From Micromonospora noduli (GTDB lineage Bacteria; Actinomycetota; Actinomycetes; Mycobacteriales; Micromonosporaceae), in NCBI RefSeq assembly GCF_003264365.1, contig NZ_PYAK01000001.1, forward strand, positions 186,001 through 250,000: DNA of 64,000 nt. The letters are read 5' to 3'. The translations under genes were made by a program, and so were the position numbers. The notes under the pieces were generated by a model, which had not been told where the DNA came from, made no database searches, and was given only the letters and a program-made list of their open reading frames with translations. Below are positions 17,643 to 26,618 of this stretch, piece by piece. The first letter of the stretch is position 1. The number at the start of each line of letters is the position of its first letter.

Positions 17643-19418
17643 ATGGCCCCACCCGCTACGCGTACCCGGCAGTGGTTGCCGTACACCGCCGCCGTCACCG
17701 CCGGGTTGGTGGTCATCGCCGGGGCGTTCGTGTTCGTCCGGCAACGCGAAGCGGGCAACGACTGCGCCACCATCCTCCAGGTCAACTCCTCCACGGAGAA
17801 GGCTGCCCTGCTGGTCGACCTGGCCGAGGCTTACAACCGCAGCGACCGGTCGATCAAGGGCGATGGCTGCGCCCAGGTGCACGTCAGCGCGTTGAACTCG
17901 GGCAAGGCCACCGAGGCGCTGGCCACCGGCTGGACCCACACCGGCCTGCCGCAACCACAGGTCTGGCTGCCGACGTCGAGTCTGTGGACCGGCCAGCTCC
18001 GGCTGCTCGACGAAGCCGCCGGGCGGGAGTTGCAGACTCCGGACCACTACCCGTCGATCGCGAACAGCCCGCTGGTGATCGCGATGCCGCAGCCCAAGGC
18101 CGAACTGGTACGCAAGCAGGGACCGCTGGGCTGGGGAGAGATCCTGGGCCTGTCCGGGCGGGACGGGTGGGCGGGCTTCGGCAAGCCGGAGTGGGGCCGC
18201 TTCACCTTCGGCAAGGACAACCCGAACCTGTCCACCTCCGGGCTGGCGGCGACCATCGCCACCTACTACGCGGCGGTGCAACGGGCCAGTGACCTGACCC
18301 GGTCCGACCTGGCAGACCCGGCGGTCACCCAGTTCGTCCGCCGCATCGAGGCCAACGTGTCGCACTACAGCGACGACTCGGTCGACCTGCTGCGCAGCCT
18401 CGCCGAGGCGGACCTGACCGGCGGGGCGGGCAGCACTGACGACATGAGTGCCATCGTCCTGCAGGAGGAGCTGGTGGACCTCTACAACACCGGCGCGCTG
18501 AGCCCTCGGCAGGACGGGCAGGAGCGGGGCCGCCGGCCGAACGTCCCGCTGGTCGCCGTCCATCCCAAGGAGGGCACGTTCAACCTGGACCACCCGTTCG
18601 TGGTGCTGCCTTCCGCCGATGAGCAGCAGCGCGCGGCAGCGGCGGACTTCCAGAAGTTCCTGACCGAGGACGCCCAGCAGGAGAGCTTCGCCCGCCTCGG
18701 TTTCCGGGACCACGAGCGTCGCGCCTCGGCGGAACTGCTCGCCAGCGTCGGCGCCGAGCCCACCGCCGGGCTGAACTACTTCGAGCCACCGGACCCGCAG
18801 GTGGTAAGCGCGATGCTGGACGGCTGGCGCACCATCCGCAAGAAGGCCAACATCCTGATCGCGCTGGACACCTCGGGGTCCATGCTGGCGAAGGTCGGCA
18901 CCCGTACCCGTTTCCAGGTGGCCTCGGCGGCGGCGGGCAAGGGCCTCGCCCTGCTCAACACCGAAGACCGGGTGGGGCTCTGGTCGTTCTCCTCGGAGAC
19001 GCAGCAGCAGCCGAAGAGCCCCTATCGGCAGGAGGTCCCGCTCGGCGGGTTCGATCAGAAGCGGATCAACAGCAAGATCGCCGGCCTGGAGGTCGCGGGC
19101 AGCACCGCGCTCTACGCGACGATCCGGGCCGCACACCGAGAACTGCTCGACCGGTACGACCCGCAGCGGATCAACGCGATAGTGGTGCTGACCGACGGCA
19201 AGAACGAGTACAGCAAGGACAACGACCTGGCCCGGTTGCTCGCCGAGGTCGCCCTGGACCCGCGGCGTCCGGTGAAGGTCTTCTGCATCGCCTTCGACCG
19301 GGAGTCGGACTTCGCCACGCTGGACCGGATCGCGAAGGCGTCGTCGGGCAAGGCCTTCGACGCCACCGACCCTGCCAAGATCGACGAGGCGTTCGTGAAA
19401 CTGGTCAGCAGCTTCTGA
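17643..19418 (+). CDS. membrane-anchored substrate-binding plus VWA domain protein
   Basis: 591 residues. One N-terminal membrane helix (~11-33, YTAAVTAGLVVIAGAFVFV) leaves the rest outside the cell. Residues ~40-390 look like a type 2 periplasmic-binding-protein fold (substrate-binding domain with LPTSSLWTGQLRLLDEAAG). The C-terminal ~190 residues are a von Willebrand A domain with an intact MIDAS motif (IALDTSGSM near residue 408, and VVLTDGKNE). It follows the kinase gene, a pairing that suggests the kinase may act with it. Ligand unknown. Its role could be in cell-surface adhesion or metal-dependent protein contacts. Confidence 0.87.
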   Translation: MAPPATRTRQWLPYTAAVTAGLVVIAGAFVFVRQREAGNDCATILQVNSSTEKAALLVDLAEAYNRSDRSIKGDGCAQVHVSALNSGKATEALATGWTHTGLPQPQVWLPTSSLWTGQLRLLDEAAGRELQTPDHYPSIANSPLVIAMPQPKAELVRKQGPLGWGEILGLSGRDGWAGFGKPEWGRFTFGKDNPNLSTSGLAATIATYYAAVQRASDLTRSDLADPAVTQFVRRIEANVSHYSDDSVDLLRSLAEADLTGGAGSTDDMSAIVLQEELVDLYNTGALSPRQDGQERGRRPNVPLVAVHPKEGTFNLDHPFVVLPSADEQQRAAAADFQKFLTEDAQQESFARLGFRDHERRASAELLASVGAEPTAGLNYFEPPDPQVVSAMLDGWRTIRKKANILIALDTSGSMLAKVGTRTRFQVASAAAGKGLALLNTEDRVGLWSFSSETQQQPKSPYRQEVPLGGFDQKRINSKIAGLEVAGSTALYATIRAAHRELLDRYDPQRINAIVVLTDGKNEYSKDNDLARLLAEVALDPRRPVKVFCIAFDRESDFATLDRIAKASSGKAFDATDPAKIDEAFVKLVSSF

Positions 19419-19463
19419 CACTCCCCCAAGCCCGCTGGCCGGGTAGCTACGGTTCGACACACA

Positions 19464-19495
19464 GGTGGGGGCCAGGCGCTCGGCCTGCCCCCACC
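19464..19495. terminator. bidirectional terminator
   Basis: An 8-bp stem (GGTGGGGG / CCCCCACC) continues with 5 more pairs after one bulged base. It lies between the convergent VWA and ABC permease genes. Confidence 0.7.
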
Positions 19496-19505
19496 GGCGC
19501 TGCCG

Positions 19506-20522
19506 TCAGACCAGTCGGCGGCGGACCCACCAGAGGGAGAACAGGGACAGCGCGACGGTCAACGCGAACAGCGCGCCGAACTCCCGCCATTGCAGGTCCC
19601 AGAACTTCGAGCCCGGCACGTAGCTCACCTTCAGGCTGAGGTTCTGCTTCCCCAGCCAACTCTGGCACGCCTCGCGCCCACCGGACGCCCTCGGCCCGCA
19701 CTGCGTCATATCGGCCGGACCGGTGAACTCCGCTCCGGTCGAGGTGATCGTGGTGCTCGACACGATCCAGTCACCCCTGCGGTCGGGCTGGACGTGGACC
19801 GTCATCCGCCCGGTGTCGGGGCTCATCGAGATCCCGTAATCACCGTCGAACTGTAGGGGGCTGACCGTGGTGACCGGCTGAGCCAGCCAGGGGCGCACCA
19901 CGAACGGCGCGGCGATCTGCAGGCTGATCACCACCAGCAGGGTCACCGCCATCGCGGCGAGGGTCCGCCGCAGCAGCAGCCCGGTGGCGACACCCACCAC
20001 GAAGGCCAGCGTCGCGTAGCCAATCGGCACAATCCCCCGGGCCGCGAACACCAGCGGGTTCATCCGGTCCGCCGAGGCCCCGTCGATCGGCTGCGCCCAC
20101 TCGGTAAGCACCAGGCTGAGCAGGCCGGCACCGAGCGCGGCGGCACCGCAGCCGGCCGCCAGTTTGACCAGCAGCCAGCGGCCGCGGCTGACGGACTGAC
20201 TGAAGACCATGCGGTACGTGCCGGACTCCAACTCCCGGGCCACCAGCGGCGCGCCCCAGAAGATGCCCACCAGGGCGGGCAGCAGGTACAGGGCGCCGAT
20301 GGCGGCGATGTGGAACTCACTGGCCCAACCCGGTTGCAGCGCCTGGAGGAACGCCTCGCCGGCGGCACGGCAGGCATCGCCCTGGCAGCCGGTGTATCCG
20401 GTCTCTCTGGCCAACTGCGTCACCTCCGACCAGGTCAGCGCCAGACCGCCCAGCAGCGCCAGCAACAGGGTGCCGGTGGCCAAAGCCGGGGTCCGGAACT
20501 GCCGCCACGTCATCCAGATCAT
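19506..20522 (-). CDS. ABC-2 type transporter permease
   Basis: 338 residues, third gene of a GntR-ATPase-permease operon; its ATG overlaps the ATPase stop by 4 bases. Several hydrophobic helices: ~13-35, a central block with ALYLLPALVGIFWGAPLVARELESGT, and a last helix (FALTVALSLFSLWWVRRRLV). The E-x-E-x-G-T-x segment is the ABC-2 permease signature. A large extracytoplasmic part lies before the final helix. Substrate unknown; such operons often give cell-envelope or antibiotic-stress responses. Confidence 0.88.
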   Translation of the reverse strand: MIWMTWRQFRTPALATGTLLLALLGGLALTWSEVTQLARETGYTGCQGDACRAAGEAFLQALQPGWASEFHIAAIGALYLLPALVGIFWGAPLVARELESGTYRMVFSQSVSRGRWLLVKLAAGCGAAALGAGLLSLVLTEWAQPIDGASADRMNPLVFAARGIVPIGYATLAFVVGVATGLLLRRTLAAMAVTLLVVISLQIAAPFVVRPWLAQPVTTVSPLQFDGDYGISMSPDTGRMTVHVQPDRRGDWIVSSTTITSTGAEFTGPADMTQCGPRASGGREACQSWLGKQNLSLKVSYVPGSKFWDLQWREFGALFALTVALSLFSLWWVRRRLV

Positions 20523-21400
20523 CGCTGTCCCTCCAGAACCCGATCCGGCCCGTCGCCGGCGGCACCGCTCATGTACGCCAGCACGATGTCCTCCAGGTCC
20601 AGCCGGTCGACCTGCCAGGACGGGTCGACGATCGGCGCGGTGCTGCGCACCACCAGGGTCGACTGCACCTCGGTGTGACTCTGCTCGACCAGGGCTCGCC
20701 CGGCACCCAGGTCGGCGGTGTCGCGCCGCCGCCCGACCAGACGGTGGTGGGTGGCGAGCAGGTCGTCCACATCGCCGGCCACCCGCACCCGAGAGGCGAC
20801 CAGCACGATCAGGTGGTCGCAGACCCGTTCCAGGTCGGCGACCAGGTGCGAGGACATCACGATGCTCATGCCCTGCTCTGCGGTCAGCTCCATCAGCCCC
20901 TGTAGGAAGTTGCGCCGGGCGAGCGGGTCGAGTGCCGCCACCGGCTCGTCGAGCAGCAGCAGATTGGGGCGCTTCGCCGCGGCGACGGTCAGGGCCAGTT
21001 GGGCGCGCTGGCCTCCGGAGAGCTTGCCCGCCTTCTGTGCCGGGTCCAGGCCGACCTGGGCGATCCGCCGCTTGGCGAGCGCAGCGTCCCAGGACGGGTT
21101 GAGGTGCGCGCCCATCCGCAGGTGGTCGGCGACGGTCAGGCCGGCGTAGACCGGGGTGTCCTGTGCGACGAACCCGACCTGCGGCGACCCGCTGACCGGC
21201 CGCGCGCCGAGCACCTCGATCCGCCCCGCGGTCGGATCGAGCAGCCCACAGGCCAGTTGCAGCAGCGTGGACTTACCGGCGCCGTTCGGCCCGACCAGGC
21301 CCACGACGTGGCCGGCCGGAATGTCCAGAGTGCAGTCATTCAGTGCGGAGCGCCGTCCGTAGCGCTTGGTCAGACCGTCCGCGATCAGGGCGCTAGTCAT
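20519..21400 (-). CDS. ABC transporter ATP-binding protein
   Basis: 293 residues. Walker A GPNGAGKST, Q-loop VGFVAQDTP, signature KLSGGQRAQLAL, Walker B LLLLDEPVAALDP, and H-loop MSSHLV are all intact. The C-terminal ~70 residues are the usual extension of the CcmA/DrrA-type subfamily. The start codon overlaps the stop of the GntR gene by 4 bases and its stop overlaps the permease start, so the three genes are translationally coupled. It energises the permease at 19506. Confidence 0.94.
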   Translation of the reverse strand: MTSALIADGLTKRYGRRSALNDCTLDIPAGHVVGLVGPNGAGKSTLLQLACGLLDPTAGRIEVLGARPVSGSPQVGFVAQDTPVYAGLTVADHLRMGAHLNPSWDAALAKRRIAQVGLDPAQKAGKLSGGQRAQLALTVAAAKRPNLLLLDEPVAALDPLARRNFLQGLMELTAEQGMSIVMSSHLVADLERVCDHLIVLVASRVRVAGDVDDLLATHHRLVGRRRDTADLGAGRALVEQSHTEVQSTLVVRSTAPIVDPSWQVDRLDLEDIVLAYMSGAAGDGPDRVLEGQR

Positions 21401-21786
21401 CCTCGGGCCTCCGAAAATGCCCGAAAGCTGCTGAGGAAGAGTGCCTCGATGCTCTCGTCGTCCAGGCCGGCCTCCCGTGCCTCGGTCAGCCAGCGGGCCA
21501 GGCCCTGCCGCAGCGGCTCGTGCTTGCTCAGCGAGTCGCCGACCAGCGTGCGGGTGACGAACGTGCCCAGCCCGGGCCGGGCCGTGACCAGGCCCTCGTA
21601 CTCCAACTCGCGGTACGCCTTGGACACCGTGTTCGGGTTGATCGCGACCCGGGCCACGACCTCCTTCACGGTGGGCAGCTTGTCGCCTTCGTTCAGGACT
21701 CCGAGCCGGAGCGCGTGCCGTACCTGTCGGATGAGCTGCATGTACGGCGCGACCCCGGACCGTGCGTCCAGGTGGAACTCGATCAC
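21397..21786 (-). CDS. GntR-family (YtrA type) repressor of the ABC operon
   Basis: 129 residues from the GTG at 21786 (VIEFHLDARSG), the usual opening of this group; an ATG at 21804 is possible but would place the start inside the putative operator. The winged HTH is in GDKLPTVKEVVARVAINPNTVSKAYRELEYEGLV. The C-terminal region is short and helical as in YtrA rather than FadR or HutC types. It heads the operon with the ABC ATPase and permease and probably autorepresses it. An imperfect inverted repeat with CTAG halves (about 21802-21823) covers the start region. Confidence 0.9.
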   Translation of the reverse strand: MIEFHLDARSGVAPYMQLIRQVRHALRLGVLNEGDKLPTVKEVVARVAINPNTVSKAYRELEYEGLVTARPGLGTFVTRTLVGDSLSKHEPLRQGLARWLTEAREAGLDDESIEALFLSSFRAFSEARG

Positions 21787-21801
21787 CTCGGCACCCCATT
21801 T

Positions 21802-21823
21802 CACTAGTTGCCTAGCACAATAG
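21802..21823 (-). promoter_or_regulatory. putative operator of the GntR-ABC operon
   Basis: On the minus strand TTGTGCTAG, 4 bases, CTAGTGAAA: an imperfect dyad with perfect CTAG cores immediately ahead of the gene. The position and symmetry fit a GntR autoregulatory site. Inference only. Confidence 0.45.
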
Positions 21824-21839
21824 GGCCATCGAAGGTCTG

Positions 21840-21851
21840 TTCGCTAGCGAA
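21840..21851. promoter_or_regulatory. perfect 12-bp palindrome TTCGCTAGCGAA
   Basis: A self-complementary 12-mer with a CTAG core lies about 55 bases upstream of the GntR start, between the ABC operon and the sugar operon. It could be a second operator half-region for the GntR protein. There is no loop, so it is not a terminator. Confidence 0.4.
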
Positions 21852-21920
21852 TGACGTCACCTCGCGTCGTGGAATCTCGGACGACTACCGTCGACGTTGC
21901 GCCGGGTCCCTCCGATGTCA

Positions 21921-22745
21921 CTACAGGCCCAGGCCCCGCAGGGTGGGTACGGTCTGGCCCACCCAGGCGAGGTCGGCGTCCTCGCGAGCACCCTGGGTGC
22001 GTTGGGTGCCGGCCAGGAACCACAGGAAATAGGTGGTGTAGCCGGGTGCGCTGACCACTGTGTGGTACCCCTCGGGCATCATCTGCATCACGTGGTCACG
22101 GATGGTGACGTTCTCCTCGTACCCGTCGTCGGTGTAGACCCGGCTGATGCCGAATCCGTTCGCCGGGTTGACGCGGTAGTAGTACATCTCCTCGTGTGCG
22201 GCCTCGGCGGGCAGGTCGTCGACCTTGTGCCGGTGGGGCGGGTAGGTGCTCCAGTTGCCCGAGGGCGTGTAGGTCTCGCCGACGATGAGCCGGCGGGCGG
22301 GCAGGTCCGGCTGGGAGACTTCGGTGAGGATCTGGTGATAGGTACGGCCAAAGTTGGCCGCTCCCCAGCGGCCGCTCACGACCTGCTCCGGTGCGATGAC
22401 ATAGGGGTCGGTGGCCAACTCGCTGGGTGCGCTGGGTAGGGCTATCTCCACGGCGGTGACCGCCTCGACGATCACCGAGGAGCCGGCCGGGATGAAGACG
22501 GAGTGCGGCTTGCCGGAGAAGACGTCCGGACGTTGGCCAACCTGCGGGAAGTGGCTGTCGGCGACGGTGAAGCTGGCCGTGCCACCGAGGATGACGGCCA
22601 GGATCTCCCGGTCACCGGACTCGCCGGTCCAGGACTCGCCGGCCGACAACCGCAGCAGTGTGAAGTCCAGCAGCCGGCAGGGATTGAAGGGCAGCGTGTT
22701 CCGGCCGTCGGCGGCGGGAAGGGAGCAGTGGTAGCGGTAGTCCAT
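21921..22745 (-). CDS. IolB/KduI-fold isomerase (5-deoxy-glucuronate isomerase family)
   Basis: 274 residues from the ATG at 22745 (AAAGG upstream). It is a double-cupin protein of the IolB family: metal-binding GNWSTYPPHRHK and EEMYYYRVNP, plus VMQMMPEGYHTV. IolB converts 5-deoxy-glucuronate in inositol breakdown; KduI does the related reaction on 5-keto-4-deoxyuronate. No other iol gene is here. It is the last gene of an operon headed by an ABC importer and GH88, whose product is an unsaturated uronate, so a KduI-like role is the better inference. Confidence 0.85.
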   Translation of the reverse strand: MDYRYHCSLPAADGRNTLPFNPCRLLDFTLLRLSAGESWTGESGDREILAVILGGTASFTVADSHFPQVGQRPDVFSGKPHSVFIPAGSSVIVEAVTAVEIALPSAPSELATDPYVIAPEQVVSGRWGAANFGRTYHQILTEVSQPDLPARRLIVGETYTPSGNWSTYPPHRHKVDDLPAEAAHEEMYYYRVNPANGFGISRVYTDDGYEENVTIRDHVMQMMPEGYHTVVSAPGYTTYFLWFLAGTQRTQGAREDADLAWVGQTVPTLRGLGL

Positions 22746-22790
22746 GATCACCTTTCGGAATGCGGGGCAGAGCGGGTCGGTGCGCGGTGG

Positions 22791-23975
22791 TCACCAGGGG
22801 CTGGTCCAGCCCGGAATGGTGGCGCGGGTGAGGGCTTCCAGGTAGAAGTAGTCGCCCCACAGGGTTCCCTCGTCCACGCCGACGCTCTTGGGCTTGTCGT
22901 AGACGCCGTGCAGGATCAGCGCGTTCGAGTCCGGATGGCCGTCGGTGGAGTAGTGGCCGATGAGCGAGCGCAGGATCTCGGCGGCTGCTTTCCGGTACCG
23001 GTCGGCGCTGGCCGTGTCGGTGAGGCCGTCTGCCAGTTCGACAAGGCCGCAGGCGGCGATGGCCGCGGCCGAGCTGTCCCGCTCCTGGCCGCTGCCGTCG
23101 CCGAATTCCAGGTCCCAGTACGCGACGTGGTCGTCGGGCAGGTGGGCGAGGAAACGGTCGGCGCAGGTCCTCGCGGCGGCGAGCAGCGCCGGGTCGCCGA
23201 TGTGCCGGTGGTTGAGGCTGAACCCGTAGATGCCCCATGCCTGCCCACGCGCCCAGCAGGAGTGGTCGGAGTGACCCTGCTCGGTCTCGCCGCGTAGCGG
23301 CGCACCGCTGTCCGGGTCCCAGTAGAAGGTGTGGAAGGTGGTGCCGTCCGGACGCAGGATGTGCTGGCGCAGCTGTGCGGTGTGTCGGCGGGCCGCGGCG
23401 GCGTAGCGGTCGTCGCCGGTGGTCTGGCTGGCCCAGAAGAGCAGCGGCGTGTTCATGAGGCTGTCGATGATCGTGCGCCCGCGTTGGCGGGGGTCGTTCA
23501 GGTCGCCCCAGGCCTGGATGATTCCGGCGGGTTCGAGGACGCGCGTCATCAGGTGGTCGGCGGCGGCGAGAGCCGCGTCCCGGGCCTGTGGGTCACCGGT
23601 ACGGCGGGCCGGGGTGACACAGGCGAGGGTGTAGAGGAACCCCAGGTCGTGGGTGTCCAGGTCGACGCCGTGGGTCACCCGGGCCGCGAAGCTGTCCACG
23701 TGGGAGAGCGCTGCCCGCAGGTGGCGCTCATCGCCGGTCAGATCGTGTGCCAGCCAGAGCATGCCGGGCCAGAAGCTTGTGGTCCAGCCGACGTTGGCGC
23801 CCTCGGGCTGGCCTGCGCTCGGTGGCCGGAGCGGGTAGCGGTCGGCGTCGGTGGTGTCCGCGGGGTACCGGTCGCCGAAGGTGGCGATGTTCGCGTCGAC
23901 GGTACGTATCGCGGCTGCCACCGCGGCCGCCGTGGCTTCTGCGTCGGAGCTGGGACGGACGTCGGTCGCCGTCAT
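22791..23975 (-). CDS. GH88 unsaturated glucuronyl/galacturonyl hydrolase
   Basis: 394 residues, close to the normal size for the family. It is an (alpha/alpha)6-barrel enzyme that hydrates the 4,5-double bond of unsaturated uronic acids at the non-reducing end of lyase-generated oligosaccharides. The two catalytic Asp motifs are visible in LDTHDLGFLYT and GRTIIDSLMNTPLLFWAS; further markers are SCWARGQAWGIYGF and DSSAAAIAACGL. No signal peptide, so it acts in the cytoplasm on imported oligosaccharides. It lies between the DUF624 gene and the IolB-like gene in the sugar operon. Confidence 0.93.
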   Translation of the reverse strand: MTATDVRPSSDAEATAAAVAAAIRTVDANIATFGDRYPADTTDADRYPLRPPSAGQPEGANVGWTTSFWPGMLWLAHDLTGDERHLRAALSHVDSFAARVTHGVDLDTHDLGFLYTLACVTPARRTGDPQARDAALAAADHLMTRVLEPAGIIQAWGDLNDPRQRGRTIIDSLMNTPLLFWASQTTGDDRYAAAARRHTAQLRQHILRPDGTTFHTFYWDPDSGAPLRGETEQGHSDHSCWARGQAWGIYGFSLNHRHIGDPALLAAARTCADRFLAHLPDDHVAYWDLEFGDGSGQERDSSAAAIAACGLVELADGLTDTASADRYRKAAAEILRSLIGHYSTDGHPDSNALILHGVYDKPKSVGVDEGTLWGDYFYLEALTRATIPGWTSPW

Positions 23976-24059
23976 GGGTGCTGTTCTCCCTCGTGTGTCC
24001 GGTCCGGTGCCGGGCAGGTGTGTCGTCGGCGTCCCGGTTCGGTGGCCGAAACGTGGTGG

Positions 24060-24737
24060 TCAGGTGCTCTGGGGTGCGGTCGTCGGTGGGTCGAGGGCGG
24101 CGCGCACTGTGAAGCGGCTGTTGGCCCAGACGACGTAGAGCAGTGGCGCGGCGGCGAGGCCGAGCGCGATCGCGGGGCGGGCCGCCAGGATCTGGGCGAG
24201 CAGCACGAGGACGAGCAGAGACACGGCGGTGAGGTACCAGCGGCGCACCGCCAGATACAGGCAGGCGCGGGCCACGTCACGCAACCGCGCGGCGGGTCGG
24301 TCGGCGATGGTCACCAGCCCGAGCAGCGTGGTAGCGAGGGTGAGGACGATCAGGGTCGCGAGGACCGGCAGGGCGAGTGCCCCGACCCGGTGGCCCCACG
24401 CGGCGCGGGCGTCGACGGCGAGCACGACGAGGGCGGCCATGGCTGCCGCCGTCCAGAGCATCGCCGGCCGGGCAGTGGCTCGCCAGGCGCGGCCGTAGGT
24501 GCGCAGCACGCCGCCGGAGTCGCCGGCAGAGTAGGCGGCCATGACCGCGAAGACCGCGCAGAGCCCGGGCGCGCAGAGCGGGGCGGTCAGCGCGTACAGC
24601 GGCCACGAGCGCGCCGCCTCGGTGGTGAACGCGAGCGTCACCAGAGGTAGGCAACCGAGCACCAGCAGCAGGTTGGTGACGAGCGCGACGTAGACCCCGT
24701 CGAAGATGGCGGCGATGGTGTTGTGGCGCGAACGCAT
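24060..24737 (-). CDS. DUF624 (YesL-like) membrane protein
   Basis: 225 residues with about five hydrophobic helices (LVTNLLLVLGCLPLVTLAF, AMLWTAAAMAALVVLAV and others). The opening (FDGVYVALVTNLLLVLGC) matches the DUF624/YesL family, which is regularly encoded with carbohydrate ABC importers and glycosidases. Role unknown; possibly an accessory of the transporter. It begins 5 bases after the stop of the second permease. Confidence 0.85.
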   Translation of the reverse strand: MRSRHNTIAAIFDGVYVALVTNLLLVLGCLPLVTLAFTTEAARSWPLYALTAPLCAPGLCAVFAVMAAYSAGDSGGVLRTYGRAWRATARPAMLWTAAAMAALVVLAVDARAAWGHRVGALALPVLATLIVLTLATTLLGLVTIADRPAARLRDVARACLYLAVRRWYLTAVSLLVLVLLAQILAARPAIALGLAAAPLLYVVWANSRFTVRAALDPPTTAPQST

Positions 24738-24742
24738 GGACC

Positions 24743-25639
24743 TCAACCCTTCAGTCCCGTCGTGGCGATGCCCTCGATGAAGTGGCGCTGGCCGAGCAGG
24801 AAGATGACAGCTACCGGCAGCACGGACAGCACCGAGCCCGTCATGATCAGCGCGTACTCGGCGTTGTACTGGGAGATGAAGGTGTTCAGCCCCAACTGGA
24901 TGGTGCGCAGCTCCGGACTGCGCAGGTAGATCAGCGGGCCGAGGTAGTCGTTCCAGGTGGTCACGAACGTCAGCAGGGCCAGGCTGGCCAGCGCCGGTCG
25001 GGACAGCGGCAGCATGATCCGTCGGTAGATGCCGAACTCGCTGAGGCCGTCCACCCGCGCCGACTCGCTCAGCTCCTCGGGGATCGTCTCGTAGAACTGC
25101 TTCATCAGGAACACGCCGAACGCGCCGAACGCCTGGATCGCGACGATCGACCACAGCGTGTTCGACAACTGCAACTTCGACATGAGGATGAACTGCGGAA
25201 TCATGTACGACTGCCAGGGCACCGCGATCGTCCCGACGTACGCCAGGAAGAGCGCGTTGCGGCCGGGAAAGCGGACCCGGGCGAAGCCGTAGGCGGCGAA
25301 GCTCCCGGTCACCACCTGCAGAAGTGTGACGACCACCGACAGCAGCAGCGTGTTCCACAACCACGTCGTCATGTCCGAGCGCTGCCAGATGTCGATGTAG
25401 TTTCGCCACACCACCGGATCGGGGAGCCAGGTGATCGGGATGGTGAAGACGTCGCTGTTGGTCTTCAACGACGCCACCACCATCCAGTAGAACGGCAGCA
25501 GCAGCCCCGCCGCGGCGAGCACGAGGGCGGCGTACCCGACGAGCCGCCAGCCCCGGGACCGGACCGGTCGGCCGGGCGCGCTGCGGTTGCCGGGCGCGGC
25601 GACGGTCGGGGCGGGCAGCGAGAGGTCGGTAGCGGTCAT
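24743..25639 (-). CDS. carbohydrate ABC transporter permease (MalG type)
   Basis: 298 residues, six predicted helices. The EAA loop reads EELSESARVDGLSEFGIYRR, followed by IMLPLSRPALASLALL. The N-terminal ~30 residues are cytoplasmic and Pro/Arg-rich. Its ATG shares one base with the TGA of the first permease. Together with the partner at 25639 and the binding protein it imports an oligosaccharide. No ATPase gene is present, so a shared MsiK-type ATPase from elsewhere is expected. Confidence 0.95.
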   Translation of the reverse strand: MTATDLSLPAPTVAAPGNRSAPGRPVRSRGWRLVGYAALVLAAAGLLLPFYWMVVASLKTNSDVFTIPITWLPDPVVWRNYIDIWQRSDMTTWLWNTLLLSVVVTLLQVVTGSFAAYGFARVRFPGRNALFLAYVGTIAVPWQSYMIPQFILMSKLQLSNTLWSIVAIQAFGAFGVFLMKQFYETIPEELSESARVDGLSEFGIYRRIMLPLSRPALASLALLTFVTTWNDYLGPLIYLRSPELRTIQLGLNTFISQYNAEYALIMTGSVLSVLPVAVIFLLGQRHFIEGIATTGLKG

Positions 25640-26544
25640 CAGCTGTTCCTCCGCTTGTTGACCATGAACTGAATGACCGTGATGGTGAAGCAGATGGCGA
25701 ACAGGACGACGGAGACCGCCGAGGCGTAGCCGAACTGGTTCTCCTCGAAGCCCTTCTGGTAGATGTACTGCGAGAGCACCAGGGTCGACTGGCCCGGTCC
25801 GCCGCCGGTCATTACGAGGATGAGGTCGAAGACCTTGAAGCTCTCGATGGTGAGCAGCACCGTGACGAAGAAGGTGGTGTGCCGCAACCCGGGGAGGGTC
25901 ACGTGCACGAACCGCTGCCACGGTGAGGCCCCGTCGGTCTCGGCCGCCTCGTAGAGCTGGGCCGGGATGGTTTGCAGGCCGGCCAGGAACAGCAGCATGT
26001 AGTAGCCCATGTACCGCCAGGTGCCGACGATGATGACCGCCGGCATCGACCAGGTCGACGACGTGGTCCAGCCCGGCGCATTGTCCACCCCGACGGCGCC
26101 GAGGAGAGCGTTGATCGGGCCGTACTCCGGGCTGAACAGCTGGTTCCACACGATCGCGATCGCCACGATCGAGGTGATGTAGGGGAAGAACGCGACGGTG
26201 CGGAAGAACCGCACGCCGCGCAGTTTGCGGTTGAGCAGCAGCGCCAGCCCGAGTGACGCCGCGAGGGTCAGCGGGATGTGGAAGACGGTGTAGTAGACGG
26301 TGTTGCGCAAAGCGGTCCAGAAGCTCGCGTCACCCCACATCCGCCGGAAGTTGGCGGTGCCGGTCCACTCGGCCACCCCGAAGACGTTCCAGCTGGTGAA
26401 GGCCACGTAGAACAGCACCGCGACGGGCAGGAGGGTGAGCACGGCGAAGCCGACGAAGTTGGGCAGGATGAACGACCAGCCGGCGACCGTGTTGCGCGAC
26501 ACCAGCCGCCGGTTCCTGGGTCTCGTGCGCGGCAATGTTGCCAT
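25639..26544 (-). CDS. carbohydrate ABC transporter permease (MalF type)
   Basis: 301 residues, about six helices (first at ~22-45, SFILPNFVGFAVLTLLPVAV). The EAA motif is QLYEAAETDGASPWQRFVHV, followed by TLPGLRHTTFFV. It follows the binding-protein gene and overlaps the next permease by one base, in the standard binding protein - MalF - MalG order. Confidence 0.95.
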   Translation of the reverse strand: MATLPRTRPRNRRLVSRNTVAGWSFILPNFVGFAVLTLLPVAVLFYVAFTSWNVFGVAEWTGTANFRRMWGDASFWTALRNTVYYTVFHIPLTLAASLGLALLLNRKLRGVRFFRTVAFFPYITSIVAIAIVWNQLFSPEYGPINALLGAVGVDNAPGWTTSSTWSMPAVIIVGTWRYMGYYMLLFLAGLQTIPAQLYEAAETDGASPWQRFVHVTLPGLRHTTFFVTVLLTIESFKVFDLILVMTGGGPGQSTLVLSQYIYQKGFEENQFGYASAVSVVLFAICFTITVIQFMVNKRRNS

Positions 26545-26618
26545 AGGGAGTCTCCGGGAGCGTTCGGCATGGTGGCGGGGCCGGCGTGCGGCTCAGGCGC
26601 GCCGGACCCGCCATCAGC

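Noticed and set aside
17361..19460. 699-codon minus-strand frame opposite the VWA gene
   Set aside because: Shadow of a GC-rich gene; composition is Arg/Gly/Gln repeats and it has no domain.
21921..22745. Inositol catabolism locus because of the IolB-like protein
   Set aside because: No iolC, iolD, iolE, iolG or inositol transporter is present; the neighbours are GH88 and a sugar-oligomer importer.
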